Assembly: GCF_001695835.1 (NCBI RefSeq)
Contig: NZ_MBSO01000015.1
Location: 49,658 to 113,657 of the forward strand
DNA: 64,000 nucleotides
Direction: 5' to 3'
Origin: Ensifer sp. LC11
GTDB lineage: Bacteria > Pseudomonadota > Alphaproteobacteria > Rhizobiales > Rhizobiaceae
Shown piece after piece: positions 42,876 through 52,538 of the stretch (the stretch's first letter is position 1; each line of letters begins with the position of its first letter). Under the pieces are notes generated by a model. That model worked only from the letters and a program-made list of their open reading frames with translations. It was not told where the DNA came from and did not search any database. The translations under genes and the position numbers were made by a program.

Positions 42876-44328
42876 AACACCGGCCCGCATGGAGCCACTC
42901 GCCAAGCTGCCGGTTTTCTGGGCGCTGGAGGGCAAGCGTGTCGTGGTTGCCGGCGGGACGGATGCGGCGATGTGGAAGGCGGAACTGCTCGCCGCCTGCG
43001 GTGCCAGGGTCGAGATTTACGCCGAGGAATACGGCGACGGCTTCGAGAAGCTCATTGCACGCACGCCGGATCACCCGGCTGCCAGCCTTAGGTGTCACCG
43101 TCGGCGTGTGGCGCCGACCGATTTTGACGGCGCAGCACTCGCCGTTGGCGATTGTGAGGATGCAGCGGAAGCGCGGTCTTTTTTTGGGGCGGCCCGTGCG
43201 GCCGGTGTCCCGGTCAACGTCATCGACAAACCTGAATTCTGCCAGTACCAGTTCGGCTCCATCGTCAACCGCTCGCCTGTCGTCGTCGCGATCTCGACGG
43301 ATGGCGCCGCTCCGATCCTGGCCCAGACGATCCGGCGCAAGATCGAGACCCTGTTGCCGCGCAGTCTCAAGACCTGGGCGGCGCTGGCGCAGTCTCTGCG
43401 CGACGAGGTGAACCGGCGCCTCCAGTCCGGCTCAGAGCGCCGCGCCTTCTGGGAACGCTTTTCCGATCGGGTCTTTTCGACAACGGATGCGCCGGAGGAG
43501 GGCGTAGGTGGGGCGCTTCTTGCTGATGCCGAAAGGCTCGCAGAAGCCCCCGCCGTCGGGCGCGTGACCTTGGTCGGTGCGGGGCCTGGCGATGCCGAGC
43601 TCCTGACTCTGAAGGCCGTGCGGGCGCTTCAGGCGGCCGATGTCATCCTTTTCGACGATCTCGTTTCCGGCGACGTGCTCGAACTCGCCCGTCGGGAGGC
43701 CAAGCGAATGCTGGTCGGAAAGCGGGGCGGCCGCGAGAGCTGCCGTCAGGAGGACATCAATGCCATGATGGTCAAGCTCGCCAAGGCGGGAAAACGCGTG
43801 GTGCGGCTGAAATCCGGCGACCCCATGGTGTTCGGCCGGGCTGGCGAAGAGATCGCGCATCTGGACCGTGAGAACATTCCGGTGGATGTCATCCCCGGCA
43901 TTACAGCGGCGAGCGCGATGGCCTCGCGTCTCGGCCTGTCGTTGACCCACCGCGACCACGCCCAATCGCTGCGCCTCGTGACCGGCCATTCCCGGCATGG
44001 CGGCCTGCCTGACGATGTCGACTGGGCGCGCGTCGCCGATCGCCGCAGCACGACCGTGTTCTACATGGGCGGCCGAACGGCGAAGCTCATCGCCGCCAAA
44101 CTCATGGAGCAGGGCCTGCCACCCCAAACGCCGGCCATTATCATGAGCGATGTCAGCCGGGCGACGGAACGCAGCTGGCGCGGCACGCTTGCGACCCTCC
44201 CGGTCGGCATCACCGAGATCGGCTATGATAACCCGGTCCTCATCTCGGTCGGAGAGGCGCTTGCGGCGCGAGAGGTGCGCGCAGGGTTCATCTGCGATAG
44301 CCACCACGCCGTCGCCAGAGCAAGTTGA
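42847..44328 (+). CDS. cysG: Siroheme synthase CysG (bifunctional, methyltransferase/dehydrogenase-ferrochelatase)
   Basis: A 493-residue fusion. Residues 15-225 form the NAD-dependent dehydrogenase/ferrochelatase part (GKRVVVAGGTDAAMWKAELLAACG, VVVAISTDGAAPILAQTIRRKIE). Residues 240-485 form the SAM-dependent uroporphyrinogen-III methyltransferase (VTLVGAGPGDAELLTLKAVRAL, RLKSGDPMVFGRAGEE). It makes the siroheme needed by NirB. The ATG at 42847 has GGGGA upstream and lies inside the end of nasA; ATG 42889 is a weaker alternative. Confidence 0.95.
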   Translation: MDVLQRPRNETPARMEPLAKLPVFWALEGKRVVVAGGTDAAMWKAELLAACGARVEIYAEEYGDGFEKLIARTPDHPAASLRCHRRRVAPTDFDGAALAVGDCEDAAEARSFFGAARAAGVPVNVIDKPEFCQYQFGSIVNRSPVVVAISTDGAAPILAQTIRRKIETLLPRSLKTWAALAQSLRDEVNRRLQSGSERRAFWERFSDRVFSTTDAPEEGVGGALLADAERLAEAPAVGRVTLVGAGPGDAELLTLKAVRALQAADVILFDDLVSGDVLELARREAKRMLVGKRGGRESCRQEDINAMMVKLAKAGKRVVRLKSGDPMVFGRAGEEIAHLDRENIPVDVIPGITAASAMASRLGLSLTHRDHAQSLRLVTGHSRHGGLPDDVDWARVADRRSTTVFYMGGRTAKLIAAKLMEQGLPPQTPAIIMSDVSRATERSWRGTLATLPVGITEIGYDNPVLISVGEALAAREVRAGFICDSHHAVARAS

Positions 44329-44333
44329 CGGCG

Positions 44334-45854
44334 TCAGCCTTCTGAATGGTCTTTATGGTGAGCTGTCCGGCTGTCCGCCATGCTTTGTTGACAGAGGCGG
44401 TCGACACCGGCGCGAACACGTGCGACCCCTTCCGGGATGCTGGCGCCGGGAATGGAAGAGTAGCCCATGCGGAAATACCGGCAGGGCTGATCGCTTCTCG
44501 GGAAGAAGGGCGAGCCGGATTCGACCAGCACGCCATCCTGTCGCAATTCGCTCACGAGCCGGTCGGCATCGAGCCCTTCCGGCCCCTCCATCCAGAATGA
44601 CGTGCCGCCGAAAGCCGAGGAGCCGGCGATCGTCAAGCCTTCGCGGCGTAGCGCCTCGGCCATGAGCACGTGTCGCTTGTGATACTCCGTGCGCATGCGG
44701 TGCAGCACGGCGTCATAATGGCCGAGCGCCAGAAAGTAGGCAGCGGTGCGCTGCAGGTGACCGGGGGGATGGCGCAGCATCAGCGAGCGGAGTGCGCGCG
44801 CTTCGCGAATGAAGGGTGCCGGCGCAACGAGATAGCCGAGCCGCAGTCCCGGAAACAACGATTTCGAAAAGCTGCCGATATAAAGTACGCGCCCGGTCGG
44901 ATCGAGCGCCTTGAGCGCCGGCGAGGGCGGAGCGAGATAGCTGATCTCGAACTCGTAGTCGTCTTCGACGATGACGAAATCCTTTTCTTCTGCGGCTTGC
45001 AGGAGCCGTGCGCGCCGATCGACCGGCATCGTCGCGCCGGTCGGCGAGTGATGGCTCGGTGTCACGAAGACGGCATCGACATTCTCCGGCAGGGCCTCCG
45101 GCGAGAGACCCTCGCTGTCGACGTCGACGGTCGCAACATCAGCACCACTGAGCAGCAGCGAGGCGCTGATATCCGGATGGCACGGGTTCTCGCAGACCGC
45201 CGTGGAGCCCTTTTCCAGGATCAGGCGCGTGACGATCCAAAGCGCATTCTGCGCGCCGACGGTGACGAGGATTTCGTCCGGCGTGGCGTGAATGCCGCGC
45301 CGTGGCAACGTGCGCGAACAGATGTAGTTGACGAGCCGCACGTCGTCGGCCGCGGCAAAGTCGCTCGCCATCAGGACGAAGTCCTCGCGCGCAAGTGCCC
45401 GGCGCGCGCAGTCGCGCCAGGCGTTGAGATCAAACAGCGTCGGATCCATCTGGCCGTAGAGGAAAGGGAAGGGATAGCGTCGCCAGTCCAGGGGCTTCGG
45501 GATCTGGCGCACCACACCGAAGCTCATCTTGATCTTGCGGCTCCAATCCACGGGGTCGGAGCCGGTCGACGGGCGGTTGCCTCCTACGTCCATGCCCGGC
45601 GGATTGCCTGATATGCGATAGGAACTGCGGTTGACGGCCTCGACATAACCTTGCGAACTCAGTTCCTGATAGGCGAGCGTCACCGTGATGCGCGAAATGC
45701 GCAGATAGTCGGCCAGTTTGCGCGTCGAGGGCAGGTGCGCATGTGGCTGCAGCCGGCCGGCGAGTACGGCGGAAACAACCGTCTCGCGCAGTTGCGCCTG
45801 CAGACCGACCCCGCTTTCGCGGTCGATGAAGAAGATGGTCTCGGAAACGTTCAT
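44334..45854 (-). CDS. tauR: TauR, MocR-type GntR/aminotransferase regulator of taurine genes
   Basis: A 506-residue MocR regulator. A GntR winged helix occupies residues 15-80 (PSTRKLADYLRISRITVTLAYQELSSQGYVEA), followed by a fold-type I aminotransferase domain with the PLP lysine in YIGSFSKSLFPGLRLGY. PLP plus taurine is the expected signal. The start at 45854 (MNVSETIFFIDRES) is chosen; a frame to 45899 exists. It is divergent from tauA with a repeated CTGGAT motif between them. In related bacteria TauR activates tauABC and the dissimilation genes. Confidence 0.9.
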   Translation of the reverse strand: MNVSETIFFIDRESGVGLQAQLRETVVSAVLAGRLQPHAHLPSTRKLADYLRISRITVTLAYQELSSQGYVEAVNRSSYRISGNPPGMDVGGNRPSTGSDPVDWSRKIKMSFGVVRQIPKPLDWRRYPFPFLYGQMDPTLFDLNAWRDCARRALAREDFVLMASDFAAADDVRLVNYICSRTLPRRGIHATPDEILVTVGAQNALWIVTRLILEKGSTAVCENPCHPDISASLLLSGADVATVDVDSEGLSPEALPENVDAVFVTPSHHSPTGATMPVDRRARLLQAAEEKDFVIVEDDYEFEISYLAPPSPALKALDPTGRVLYIGSFSKSLFPGLRLGYLVAPAPFIREARALRSLMLRHPPGHLQRTAAYFLALGHYDAVLHRMRTEYHKRHVLMAEALRREGLTIAGSSAFGGTSFWMEGPEGLDADRLVSELRQDGVLVESGSPFFPRSDQPCRYFRMGYSSIPGASIPEGVARVRAGVDRLCQQSMADSRTAHHKDHSEG

Positions 45855-45885
45855 CCGCACGACGCCGGCCCCCAACGACGTTAAT

Positions 45886-45913
45886 CTGGATCTATTCAAC
45901 TTCCATACTGGAT
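45886..45913. promoter_or_regulatory. CTGGAT direct repeat, probable TauR site
   Basis: TCTGGATCTA (45885-45894) and ACTGGATATA (45907-45916) are direct repeats with a 22-bp period (two helical turns). They lie between the tauR and tauA start codons, 86-113 bp upstream of tauA. MocR proteins typically bind paired direct repeats in this arrangement, and CTGGA-type half-sites are known for TauR. Confidence 0.6.
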
Positions 45914-45998
45914 ATAACGCAAGCCGGATCTCGGCCTTATCGTCGTCAGCAAGGCCGGAAAAAACCGGTCACTGAATAATCAAAGAGGAGAACGAAGA

Positions 45999-47015
45999 AT
46001 GCTACATGGACATTTCAAACGGCTGGCGGCCGCGGCCAGTATCGTGGCGAGCCTTGCCGCATCCGGCGTCGCTTACGCGGAGACGAAGCTCGTTGTCGGC
46101 TATCAGCAGATCGTCGGCCCGTTCGTGGCCGCGATCGCCGATGGCCGCTTCGATGCGGCCGCCAAGGGGGCCGGTTACTCGATCGACTGGCGCCAGTTCA
46201 GCTCGGCCGGCGACATCACGACGGCGCTCGCCTCGGGCGACGTGCCGATCGGTGTTCTCGGCTCGACCGGTACGGCGTCCGCCGCGACCCGCGGCGTCGA
46301 GTTGCAGCTCTTCTGGATCCTCGACAATATCGGCCAGTCGGAGGCGCTGGTTGCGCGCGACGGTTCGGGTATCGAGACGCCGGCCGACCTCAAGGGCAAG
46401 AAGGTTGCGGTGCCTTTCGTCTCGACCTCGCATTTTCACCTGCTTGTTGGCATGAACAAGGTCTGGAACGTCGATCCGCGCGAAGTGGAAATCCTCAACC
46501 TGAAGCCGCCGCAGATCGTGGCCGCCTGGCAGCGCGGCGACATCGACGCCGCCTATGTCTGGCCGCCGGCACTTTCGGAAATCCAGAAGACCGGCAAGAC
46601 AATCTCGGATTCCGAGGTGATCGGCGCCGCCAGCGTGCCGACCTTCGACGGGCTCGTCGTCGACAAGGCATGGGCCGCGGAGAACCCGAAGCTGATGGAA
46701 GCCTTCACCAAGGTCCTGGCGAAAGCCTATGCCGACTACAATGCCGACAAGGCGGCTTGGACGGAGGAGTCCGAGCAAGTCCAGGGCATCGTCAAGCTGA
46801 TCGGCGGCGATGGCCCGAGTACGGTTGAGGCATTGCGCCTCCTTTCTTTCCCGAATGCGGATGAGCAGGCGTCCGAGGTCTGGCTCGGCGGCGGTGCGAC
46901 ACGCGCGCTCACCGAAAGCGCCAAGTTTCTCGTCGAGCAGAAGCAGATCGGCAATTCGCTCGACGACTATGCGCCTTATGTGAATGCAGACTTTGCCAAG
47001 GCGGCCGCGCAATAA
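45999..47015 (+). CDS. tauA: Taurine ABC transporter substrate-binding protein TauA
   Basis: A 338-residue periplasmic protein (SsuA/TauA type, NMT1-like fold) with signal peptide ending AYA-E near residue 27. The mature sequence KLVVGYQQIVGPFVAAIADGRFDAA and the QFSSAGDITTALASGDVPIGVLGSTGTASAATRG ligand loop are typical. AGAGGAG precedes the ATG. First gene of the plus-strand taurine operon. Confidence 0.95.
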   Translation: MLHGHFKRLAAAASIVASLAASGVAYAETKLVVGYQQIVGPFVAAIADGRFDAAAKGAGYSIDWRQFSSAGDITTALASGDVPIGVLGSTGTASAATRGVELQLFWILDNIGQSEALVARDGSGIETPADLKGKKVAVPFVSTSHFHLLVGMNKVWNVDPREVEILNLKPPQIVAAWQRGDIDAAYVWPPALSEIQKTGKTISDSEVIGAASVPTFDGLVVDKAWAAENPKLMEAFTKVLAKAYADYNADKAAWTEESEQVQGIVKLIGGDGPSTVEALRLLSFPNADEQASEVWLGGGATRALTESAKFLVEQKQIGNSLDDYAPYVNADFAKAAAQ

Positions 47016-47101
47016 TCTATTCTGTCGATTGCGCCGGCCCTGAGGAGCGGCCGGCGCGTCCATCATCGATACCGTGACCGAGGTGCAGGGAGGCATTTCT
47101 C

Positions 47102-47914
47102 ATGGAAACATTGAGCGTCAGGAACATCAGTCTGACCTATCCGGGCCTCTACTCGGACCAGGCGATCATCGCCTTGAAAGGTGTCAACCTTACTATCAAC
47201 AGCGGCGATTTCGTCGTCGCCCTTGGCGCATCGGGTTGCGGAAAGACGACGCTGCTCAACCTGATGGCGGGCTTCATGGCCCCCTCGGAGGGCGACATCA
47301 CCCTTGGCAATCACCAGGTCAACGGACCGGGTGCCGAGCGCGGCGTGGTCTTCCAGAAGCACGCACTGCTGCCGTGGCTGAACGTCATCGAGAACACCGA
47401 ATTCGGCCTCAAGCTGCGCGGCGTCGACAAGGCGACCCGCCGGGATATCGCCACCAAGAACCTTGCTCTTGTCGGCCTGCAGGACTTCCACCGTCACATG
47501 ATCTACCACCTGTCAGGCGGCATGCAGCAGCGTGTCGGCATCGCCCGGGCGCTCACCTGCGATCCAGCCATGCTCTTGATGGACGAGCCGATGGCAGCAC
47601 TCGATGCGCTGACGCGTGAGACCATCCAGGAGTTGCTTCTCAAGGTCTGGCAGCTCACCAACAAGATGTTCTTCTTCATCACCCACAGCGTCGAGGAGGC
47701 GCTGTTCCTCGGCTCGCGGCTGATCGTCATGTCGCCGCGTCCGGGCCGCATCACCCACACCTACGAGCTCAACTTCAACAAACGCTTCCTCGCCGAGGGC
47801 AATGCCCGTGCGATCAAGTCCAGCCCGGAATTCATCCGGATGCGCGAGGAAGTTCTCGGCATCATCTATGGCGACGAACGTGCGTCCGGCAACCCGGAGG
47901 TGGCCCATGCTTGA
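47102..47914 (+). CDS. tauB: Taurine ABC transporter ATPase TauB
   Basis: A 270-residue ATPase with Walker A GASGCGKT at residues 42-49, signature LSGGMQQR, Walker B MLLMDEPMAALD and H-loop ITHSVEEALFLG. GGGAGG lies upstream. It overlaps tauC by 8 bp. Confidence 0.95.
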   Translation: METLSVRNISLTYPGLYSDQAIIALKGVNLTINSGDFVVALGASGCGKTTLLNLMAGFMAPSEGDITLGNHQVNGPGAERGVVFQKHALLPWLNVIENTEFGLKLRGVDKATRRDIATKNLALVGLQDFHRHMIYHLSGGMQQRVGIARALTCDPAMLLMDEPMAALDALTRETIQELLLKVWQLTNKMFFFITHSVEEALFLGSRLIVMSPRPGRITHTYELNFNKRFLAEGNARAIKSSPEFIRMREEVLGIIYGDERASGNPEVAHA

Positions 47915-48734
47915 CAGAGTGACACGGGCCAAGCCCGCAAAGGCCGGCAAGATCTTCGGCGCTCCGGGTGACGGAAGCAGCGGCCTCATCAGCTTTTCGA
48001 CGGCGATCGTAATCGTCGCCCTCTGGTTCCTGGTGACCGAGTCCGGCTGGGTCAAGCCGCTCTTCCTGCCGTCGCCGCTGGCGGTCTGGGACAAGTTCAT
48101 GCTGGCGCTGACCGACGGTGTTTCGAACTCGACGCTGATCGAGCACACACTTGCCAGTATCGGCCGCGTCTTTGGCGCCTTCCTGCTGGCGCTGGTAACC
48201 GCGGTGCCGATCGGTATCCTGATGGGTGTCAACCGTGTCGTGCGCGGTCTGTTCGATCCGATCATCGAATTCTACCGGCCGCTGCCGCCGCTTGCCTACC
48301 TGCCGCTGGTCATCATCTGGCTCGGCATCGGCGAGTTCCCGAAAGTGTTCCTGATCTATCTGGCGATCTTCGCGCCGATGGCGATCGCCGCGAGGGCAGG
48401 GGTGCGCTCGGTCTCGACCGAACAGATCCACGCAGCCTATGCGATGGGCGCCACCCGCGGACAGGTGATCAGCCAGGTCATCATGAAGGCCGCCTTGCCG
48501 GAGATCTTCACCGGCATGCGCATCGGCATCGGCGTCGGCTGGACCACGCTGGTGGCTGCCGAAATGGTGGCGGCCAACCGAGGCCTCGGCTTCATGGTTC
48601 TGAACGCCGCCGAAAACCTCGAAAGCGACACGGTGATCATGGGCATCTTCATCATCGGCATCTTCGCCTTCGCCTTCGATCTTCTGATCCGCTACCTCGA
48701 AAAGGTGCTGATCCCCTGGAAGGGCCGCCTCTAA
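47907..48734 (+). CDS. tauC: Taurine ABC transporter permease TauC
   Basis: A 275-residue permease with about six membrane segments. The N-terminal part is FLPSPLAVWDKF, and the EAA-type loop is AAYAMGATRGQVISQVIMKAALPEIFTGMRIGIGVGWTTLVAAEMV, typical of SsuC/TauC. The start at 47907 lies inside the end of tauB, with GGAGGTG nearby. Confidence 0.95.
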   Translation: MLDRVTRAKPAKAGKIFGAPGDGSSGLISFSTAIVIVALWFLVTESGWVKPLFLPSPLAVWDKFMLALTDGVSNSTLIEHTLASIGRVFGAFLLALVTAVPIGILMGVNRVVRGLFDPIIEFYRPLPPLAYLPLVIIWLGIGEFPKVFLIYLAIFAPMAIAARAGVRSVSTEQIHAAYAMGATRGQVISQVIMKAALPEIFTGMRIGIGVGWTTLVAAEMVAANRGLGFMVLNAAENLESDTVIMGIFIIGIFAFAFDLLIRYLEKVLIPWKGRL

Positions 48735-48846
48735 CTTAGCGACCACTTCCGACACTCCATTCGTACCCCGGCCTGGCGGCCTTTGAAGACGGCGTTTCCC
48801 GTCTCCGGCGAAGCCATGCCTTGCGACCAAGCCAAAGGACAGGACC

Positions 48847-49233
48847 ATGACACTGACGGCAACCGATCTCAAAACCTTGTTCGATGCCTTCAACCGGCAT
48901 GACATCGATGGGGTCATGCACTTCTTCGCCGAGGATTGCGTGTTCCACGCGGTCGGCGGCCCGGAGGTCTACGGTACCCGTTTCACGGGGACCCAGGCGA
49001 TTGCCGACGCCTTCAGCGGCGTCTGGAAATCGATGCCGGACGCCGAGTGGGGCAACCACAGCCATTTCGTCGAGGCCGATCGCGGCGTGTCCGAATGGAC
49101 CTTCTCGGGCACCGCCGCCGACGGCAGCCGCATCGAGGCAGAAGGCTGCGACCTCTTCACCTTCCGCAATGGCAAGATCGTGCGCAAGCAGGCGTTCCGC
49201 AAGAACCGCCCGGTCCTGCAGCCCCGCTACTGA
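48847..49233 (+). CDS. tauX: SnoaL-like (NTF2 fold) protein, probable taurine dehydrogenase small subunit TauX
   Basis: A 128-residue NTF2-like protein (DLKTLFDAFNRHDIDGVMHFFAEDCVFHAVGG, then GTRFTGTQAIADAF). It lies directly before the FAD oxidoreductase, at the position that tauX takes in tauXY gene pairs of Paracoccus- and Rhodobacter-type clusters. Fold is clear from sequence; the TauX assignment rests on context. Confidence 0.75.
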   Translation: MTLTATDLKTLFDAFNRHDIDGVMHFFAEDCVFHAVGGPEVYGTRFTGTQAIADAFSGVWKSMPDAEWGNHSHFVEADRGVSEWTFSGTAADGSRIEAEGCDLFTFRNGKIVRKQAFRKNRPVLQPRY

Positions 49234-49251
49234 TGGCCTGGAGCAAGAGCC

Positions 49252-50652
49252 ATGCAACTGCGCGCCACCCCTCTCAAGCCCGCAAGGCAGCCGTTCGATC
49301 CGGCCTATGATCCGAACCATGCCCGCAGCCCCGGCACGGGCAAGGACTATGCACCGACCTACTGGATCGGCACCGCCGGACCGGAGCCGGAGGACGACGG
49401 TCCGGTCACGCGAGACATCGATGTCGATGTTGCCATCATCGGCTCCGGCTACACCGGCCTCTCCTGCGCCATTCATCTGGCGCGCGAGCACGGCATCAAG
49501 GCGACGGTGCTGGAGGCCAATGGTGTTGCCTGGGGATGCAGCACCCGCAATGGCGGGCAGGCGCAGATTTCTGCCGGCCGGCTGAAGCGCTCGCAATGGA
49601 TCGCCCGCTGGGGTGTCGACGTCGCGCGCAAGATGCATGCCGAGATTTCCGAAGGCTTCGATCTGTTTCGCGCCCTGGTCAAGGAGCCTGAGATCGACTG
49701 CGACCCGCAGGACGGTGGCCATCTCTATATCGCCCATCGTGACAAGATGCTGCCGGCGCTTCAAAGCGAGGTCCGTGTCCTCAACGACACCTTCGGCTAT
49801 CGCGCCCGCATGATCTCTCGCGACGAGATCCACCGTGATTTTGTCCGCGACGAGGAAGCGCGCGGGGCGATGTACGAGCCCGACGGCATGGGCATCCACG
49901 CGGCCAAGCTTGCCTTCGGTTACCTGCGGCTCGCGCGCAAGCTGGGTGCAAAGGTCCACACGTCGAGCCCGGTGCTCGACTGCAAGGCCAAGGGCGGCGT
50001 GCACTATCTGACCACGCCCGGCGGCACGGTGCGCGCCCGCGCCGTCTGCATTGCGACGGCCGGCTATACCTCACCCGGCATGAACGCGCTCACCCGCCAC
50101 CGGCTGATGCCGATCCTGTCGAACTCGATCGTCACCCGACCGCTGACTGCGAGCGAACAGCAGGCGTTGAACTTCAGGGCGCGCATACCGCTCACCGATA
50201 CGCGCACGCTGCGCCACTACTACCGCATGCTGCCCGACAGTCGGGTGCAGATCGGTAGCCGCAGCGCCATTACCGGACGCGACGCCAGCAATCCGAAACA
50301 CCTCGAACTGCTTCTCGCCGGTCTCTATCGCAAGTTTCCGGCGCTCCGCGGCATCGAAATCGACTACTCCTGGTGGGGCTGGGTCGATGTCAGCCACGAC
50401 ATGATGCCGCGCATCTTCCAGCCGGATCCCGCCCAGAGGCTGTTCTACGCCATGGGCTATGGCGGCAATGGCGTCATGTATTCCGCCCAGGCGGGCCGCC
50501 GCATGGCCCAGATGGTCGCCGGCAAGGGCGGCAGCCTCGACCTTCCGATCTTCACCTCGCCGCTACCGAGCCACGGGCTGCTGACGCCGTTCCGCCGGCT
50601 TGGTCAATGGGGAATGTACCGCTGGTACTACCTCCGCGATGAGATCCTCTAA
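49252..50652 (+). CDS. tauY: FAD-dependent oxidoreductase, probable taurine dehydrogenase large subunit TauY
   Basis: A 466-residue DAO-type flavoprotein. The FAD motif is VDVAIIGSGYTGLSCAIHLAREHG (from residue 59) followed by GCSTRNGGQAQISAGRLK, as in putrescine/gamma-glutamylputrescine oxidase-like enzymes. A C-terminal GYGGNGVMYSAQAGRRMA completes the FAD site. It would deaminate taurine to sulfoacetaldehyde and ammonia, passing electrons to the respiratory chain. No taurine:pyruvate aminotransferase gene is present in the cluster, so this enzyme must do the deamination. Confidence 0.82.
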   Translation: MQLRATPLKPARQPFDPAYDPNHARSPGTGKDYAPTYWIGTAGPEPEDDGPVTRDIDVDVAIIGSGYTGLSCAIHLAREHGIKATVLEANGVAWGCSTRNGGQAQISAGRLKRSQWIARWGVDVARKMHAEISEGFDLFRALVKEPEIDCDPQDGGHLYIAHRDKMLPALQSEVRVLNDTFGYRARMISRDEIHRDFVRDEEARGAMYEPDGMGIHAAKLAFGYLRLARKLGAKVHTSSPVLDCKAKGGVHYLTTPGGTVRARAVCIATAGYTSPGMNALTRHRLMPILSNSIVTRPLTASEQQALNFRARIPLTDTRTLRHYYRMLPDSRVQIGSRSAITGRDASNPKHLELLLAGLYRKFPALRGIEIDYSWWGWVDVSHDMMPRIFQPDPAQRLFYAMGYGGNGVMYSAQAGRRMAQMVAGKGGSLDLPIFTSPLPSHGLLTPFRRLGQWGMYRWYYLRDEIL

Positions 50653-50687
50653 CTCTTTGAAATAACTGCCAGGAAAGGAACCACTCC

Positions 50688-52463
50688 ATGAAAATGACCA
50701 CCGAGGAAGCCTTCGTCAAAGTCTTGCAGATGCATGGCCTTGAACATGCCTTCGGCATCATCGGCTCGGCCATGATGCCGGTGTCGGACCTGTTCCCCAA
50801 GGCCGGCATCAAGTTTTGGGACTGCGCCCATGAGACCAATGCCGGCATGATGGCCGATGGCTTCAGCCGTGCGACGGGAACGATGTCGGTCGCCATCGGC
50901 CAGAACGGCCCCGGGGTCACCGGCTTCATCACCGCGATCAAGACCGCCTACTGGAACCACACGCCGCTTTTGATGGTGACGCCGCAGGCCGCCAACAAGA
51001 CAATCGGCCAGGGCGGTTTCCAGGAAGTCGACCAGATGGCGATGTTCGAGGAAATGGTCTGCTACCAGGAAGAGGTGCGTGACCCCTCGCGCATTCCGGA
51101 AGTCCTGAACCGCGTCATCGAAAAGGCCTGGCGTGGCTGTGCGCCGGCGCAGATCAACATCCCGCGCGATTACTGGACCCAGGTGATCGACGTCGACTTG
51201 CCGGCAATCGTCCGCTTCGAGCGTCCGGCGGGCGGGCCGCAGGCGATTTCGGAAGCGGCAAAGCTGCTGTCGGAAGCGAAGTTCCCGGTCATCCTCAACG
51301 GTGCCGGCGTCGTCATCGGCAACGCCATTGGCGATTCCATGAAGCTTGCCGAGCGCCTCGATGCGCCGGTCTGCTGCGGTTACCAGCACAATGACGCCTT
51401 CCCCGGCAGCCATCGCCTGTCGGTCGGCCCGCTCGGCTACAACGGTTCGAAGGCGGCGATGGAACTGATCTCCAAGGCCGATGTCGTGCTGGCGCTCGGC
51501 ACCCGGCTCAATCCCTTCTCGACGCTTCCCGGCTACGGCATCGACTACTGGCCGAAGAACGCCGCGATCATCCAGGTCGACATCAATGCCGACCGAATCG
51601 GTCTCACCAAGAAGGTGTCGGTCGGCATCTGCGGCGACGCCAAGCAGGTCGCACGCCAGATCCTCGAGCAGCTCTCGCCCGCAGCCGGCGACGCCGGCCG
51701 TGAGGAGCGCAAGGCTGCCATCCACCAGACCCGTTCGGCCTGGCAGCAGCAGCTCTCCTCGATGGACCACGAGGATGACGATCCGGGCACGGAATGGAAC
51801 GAGAGCGCGCGTTCGCGCGAGCCGAACCGCATGTCGCCGCGCCAGGCCTGGCGGGCGATCCAGGCGGCCTTGCCGAAGGAGGCGATCATCTCGACCGACA
51901 TCGGCAACAATTGCGCGATCGGCAACGCCTACCCGACTTTCGAAGCTGGCCGGAAGTATCTCGCGCCGGGCATGTTCGGCCCCTGCGGTTACGGTTTCCC
52001 GTCGATCGTTGGCGCCAAGATCGGTTGCCCTGACGTGCCGGTGGTCGGCTTTGCCGGCGACGGTGCCTTCGGCATCTCGATGAACGAGATGGGTTCGATC
52101 GGCCGCGAGGGCTGGCCGGCGATCACCATGGTGATCTTCCGCAACTACCAATGGGGTGCCGAGAAGCGCAACACGACACTTTGGTACGCCAACAATTTCG
52201 TCGGCACCGAGCTCAACCCCAACCTCTCCTACGCCAAGGTGGCCGAAGGCTGCGGCCTGAAGGGCGTTGCCGTCGATAACACGGCAGCACTCACCGAGGC
52301 GCTTTCGACGGCGATCGCCGACCAGAAGAAGGGTGTCACGACCTTCGTCGAGGTCATCCTTAACCAGGAGCTCGGCGAACCCTTCCGCCGCGATGCGATG
52401 AAGAAGCCCGTGCCGGTTGCCGGTATCGACCGCGCCGACATGCGCCCGCAGAAGCGGGCCTGA
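50688..52463 (+). CDS. xsc: Sulfoacetaldehyde acetyltransferase Xsc
   Basis: A 591-residue TPP-dependent enzyme. The N-terminal domain starts MKMTTEEAFVKVLQMHGLEHAFGIIGSAMMPVSDLFPKAG, with the TPP-activating Glu in AHETNAGMMADGFSRATG. The TPP/Mg motif GDGAFGISMNEMGSIGREGWPAITMVIFRNYQWG lies near residue 460. It cleaves sulfoacetaldehyde with phosphate to acetyl phosphate and sulfite. AGGAAAGGAACC precedes the ATG. Confidence 0.97.
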   Translation: MKMTTEEAFVKVLQMHGLEHAFGIIGSAMMPVSDLFPKAGIKFWDCAHETNAGMMADGFSRATGTMSVAIGQNGPGVTGFITAIKTAYWNHTPLLMVTPQAANKTIGQGGFQEVDQMAMFEEMVCYQEEVRDPSRIPEVLNRVIEKAWRGCAPAQINIPRDYWTQVIDVDLPAIVRFERPAGGPQAISEAAKLLSEAKFPVILNGAGVVIGNAIGDSMKLAERLDAPVCCGYQHNDAFPGSHRLSVGPLGYNGSKAAMELISKADVVLALGTRLNPFSTLPGYGIDYWPKNAAIIQVDINADRIGLTKKVSVGICGDAKQVARQILEQLSPAAGDAGREERKAAIHQTRSAWQQQLSSMDHEDDDPGTEWNESARSREPNRMSPRQAWRAIQAALPKEAIISTDIGNNCAIGNAYPTFEAGRKYLAPGMFGPCGYGFPSIVGAKIGCPDVPVVGFAGDGAFGISMNEMGSIGREGWPAITMVIFRNYQWGAEKRNTTLWYANNFVGTELNPNLSYAKVAEGCGLKGVAVDNTAALTEALSTAIADQKKGVTTFVEVILNQELGEPFRRDAMKKPVPVAGIDRADMRPQKRA

Positions 52464-52538
52464 GCCCCCGCTCTCAATCAAGCTCCGCCCGGTGTGCCGG
52501 GCGGGGCGAAGCCTCCCGCAAATGACCGGAACAGAACC

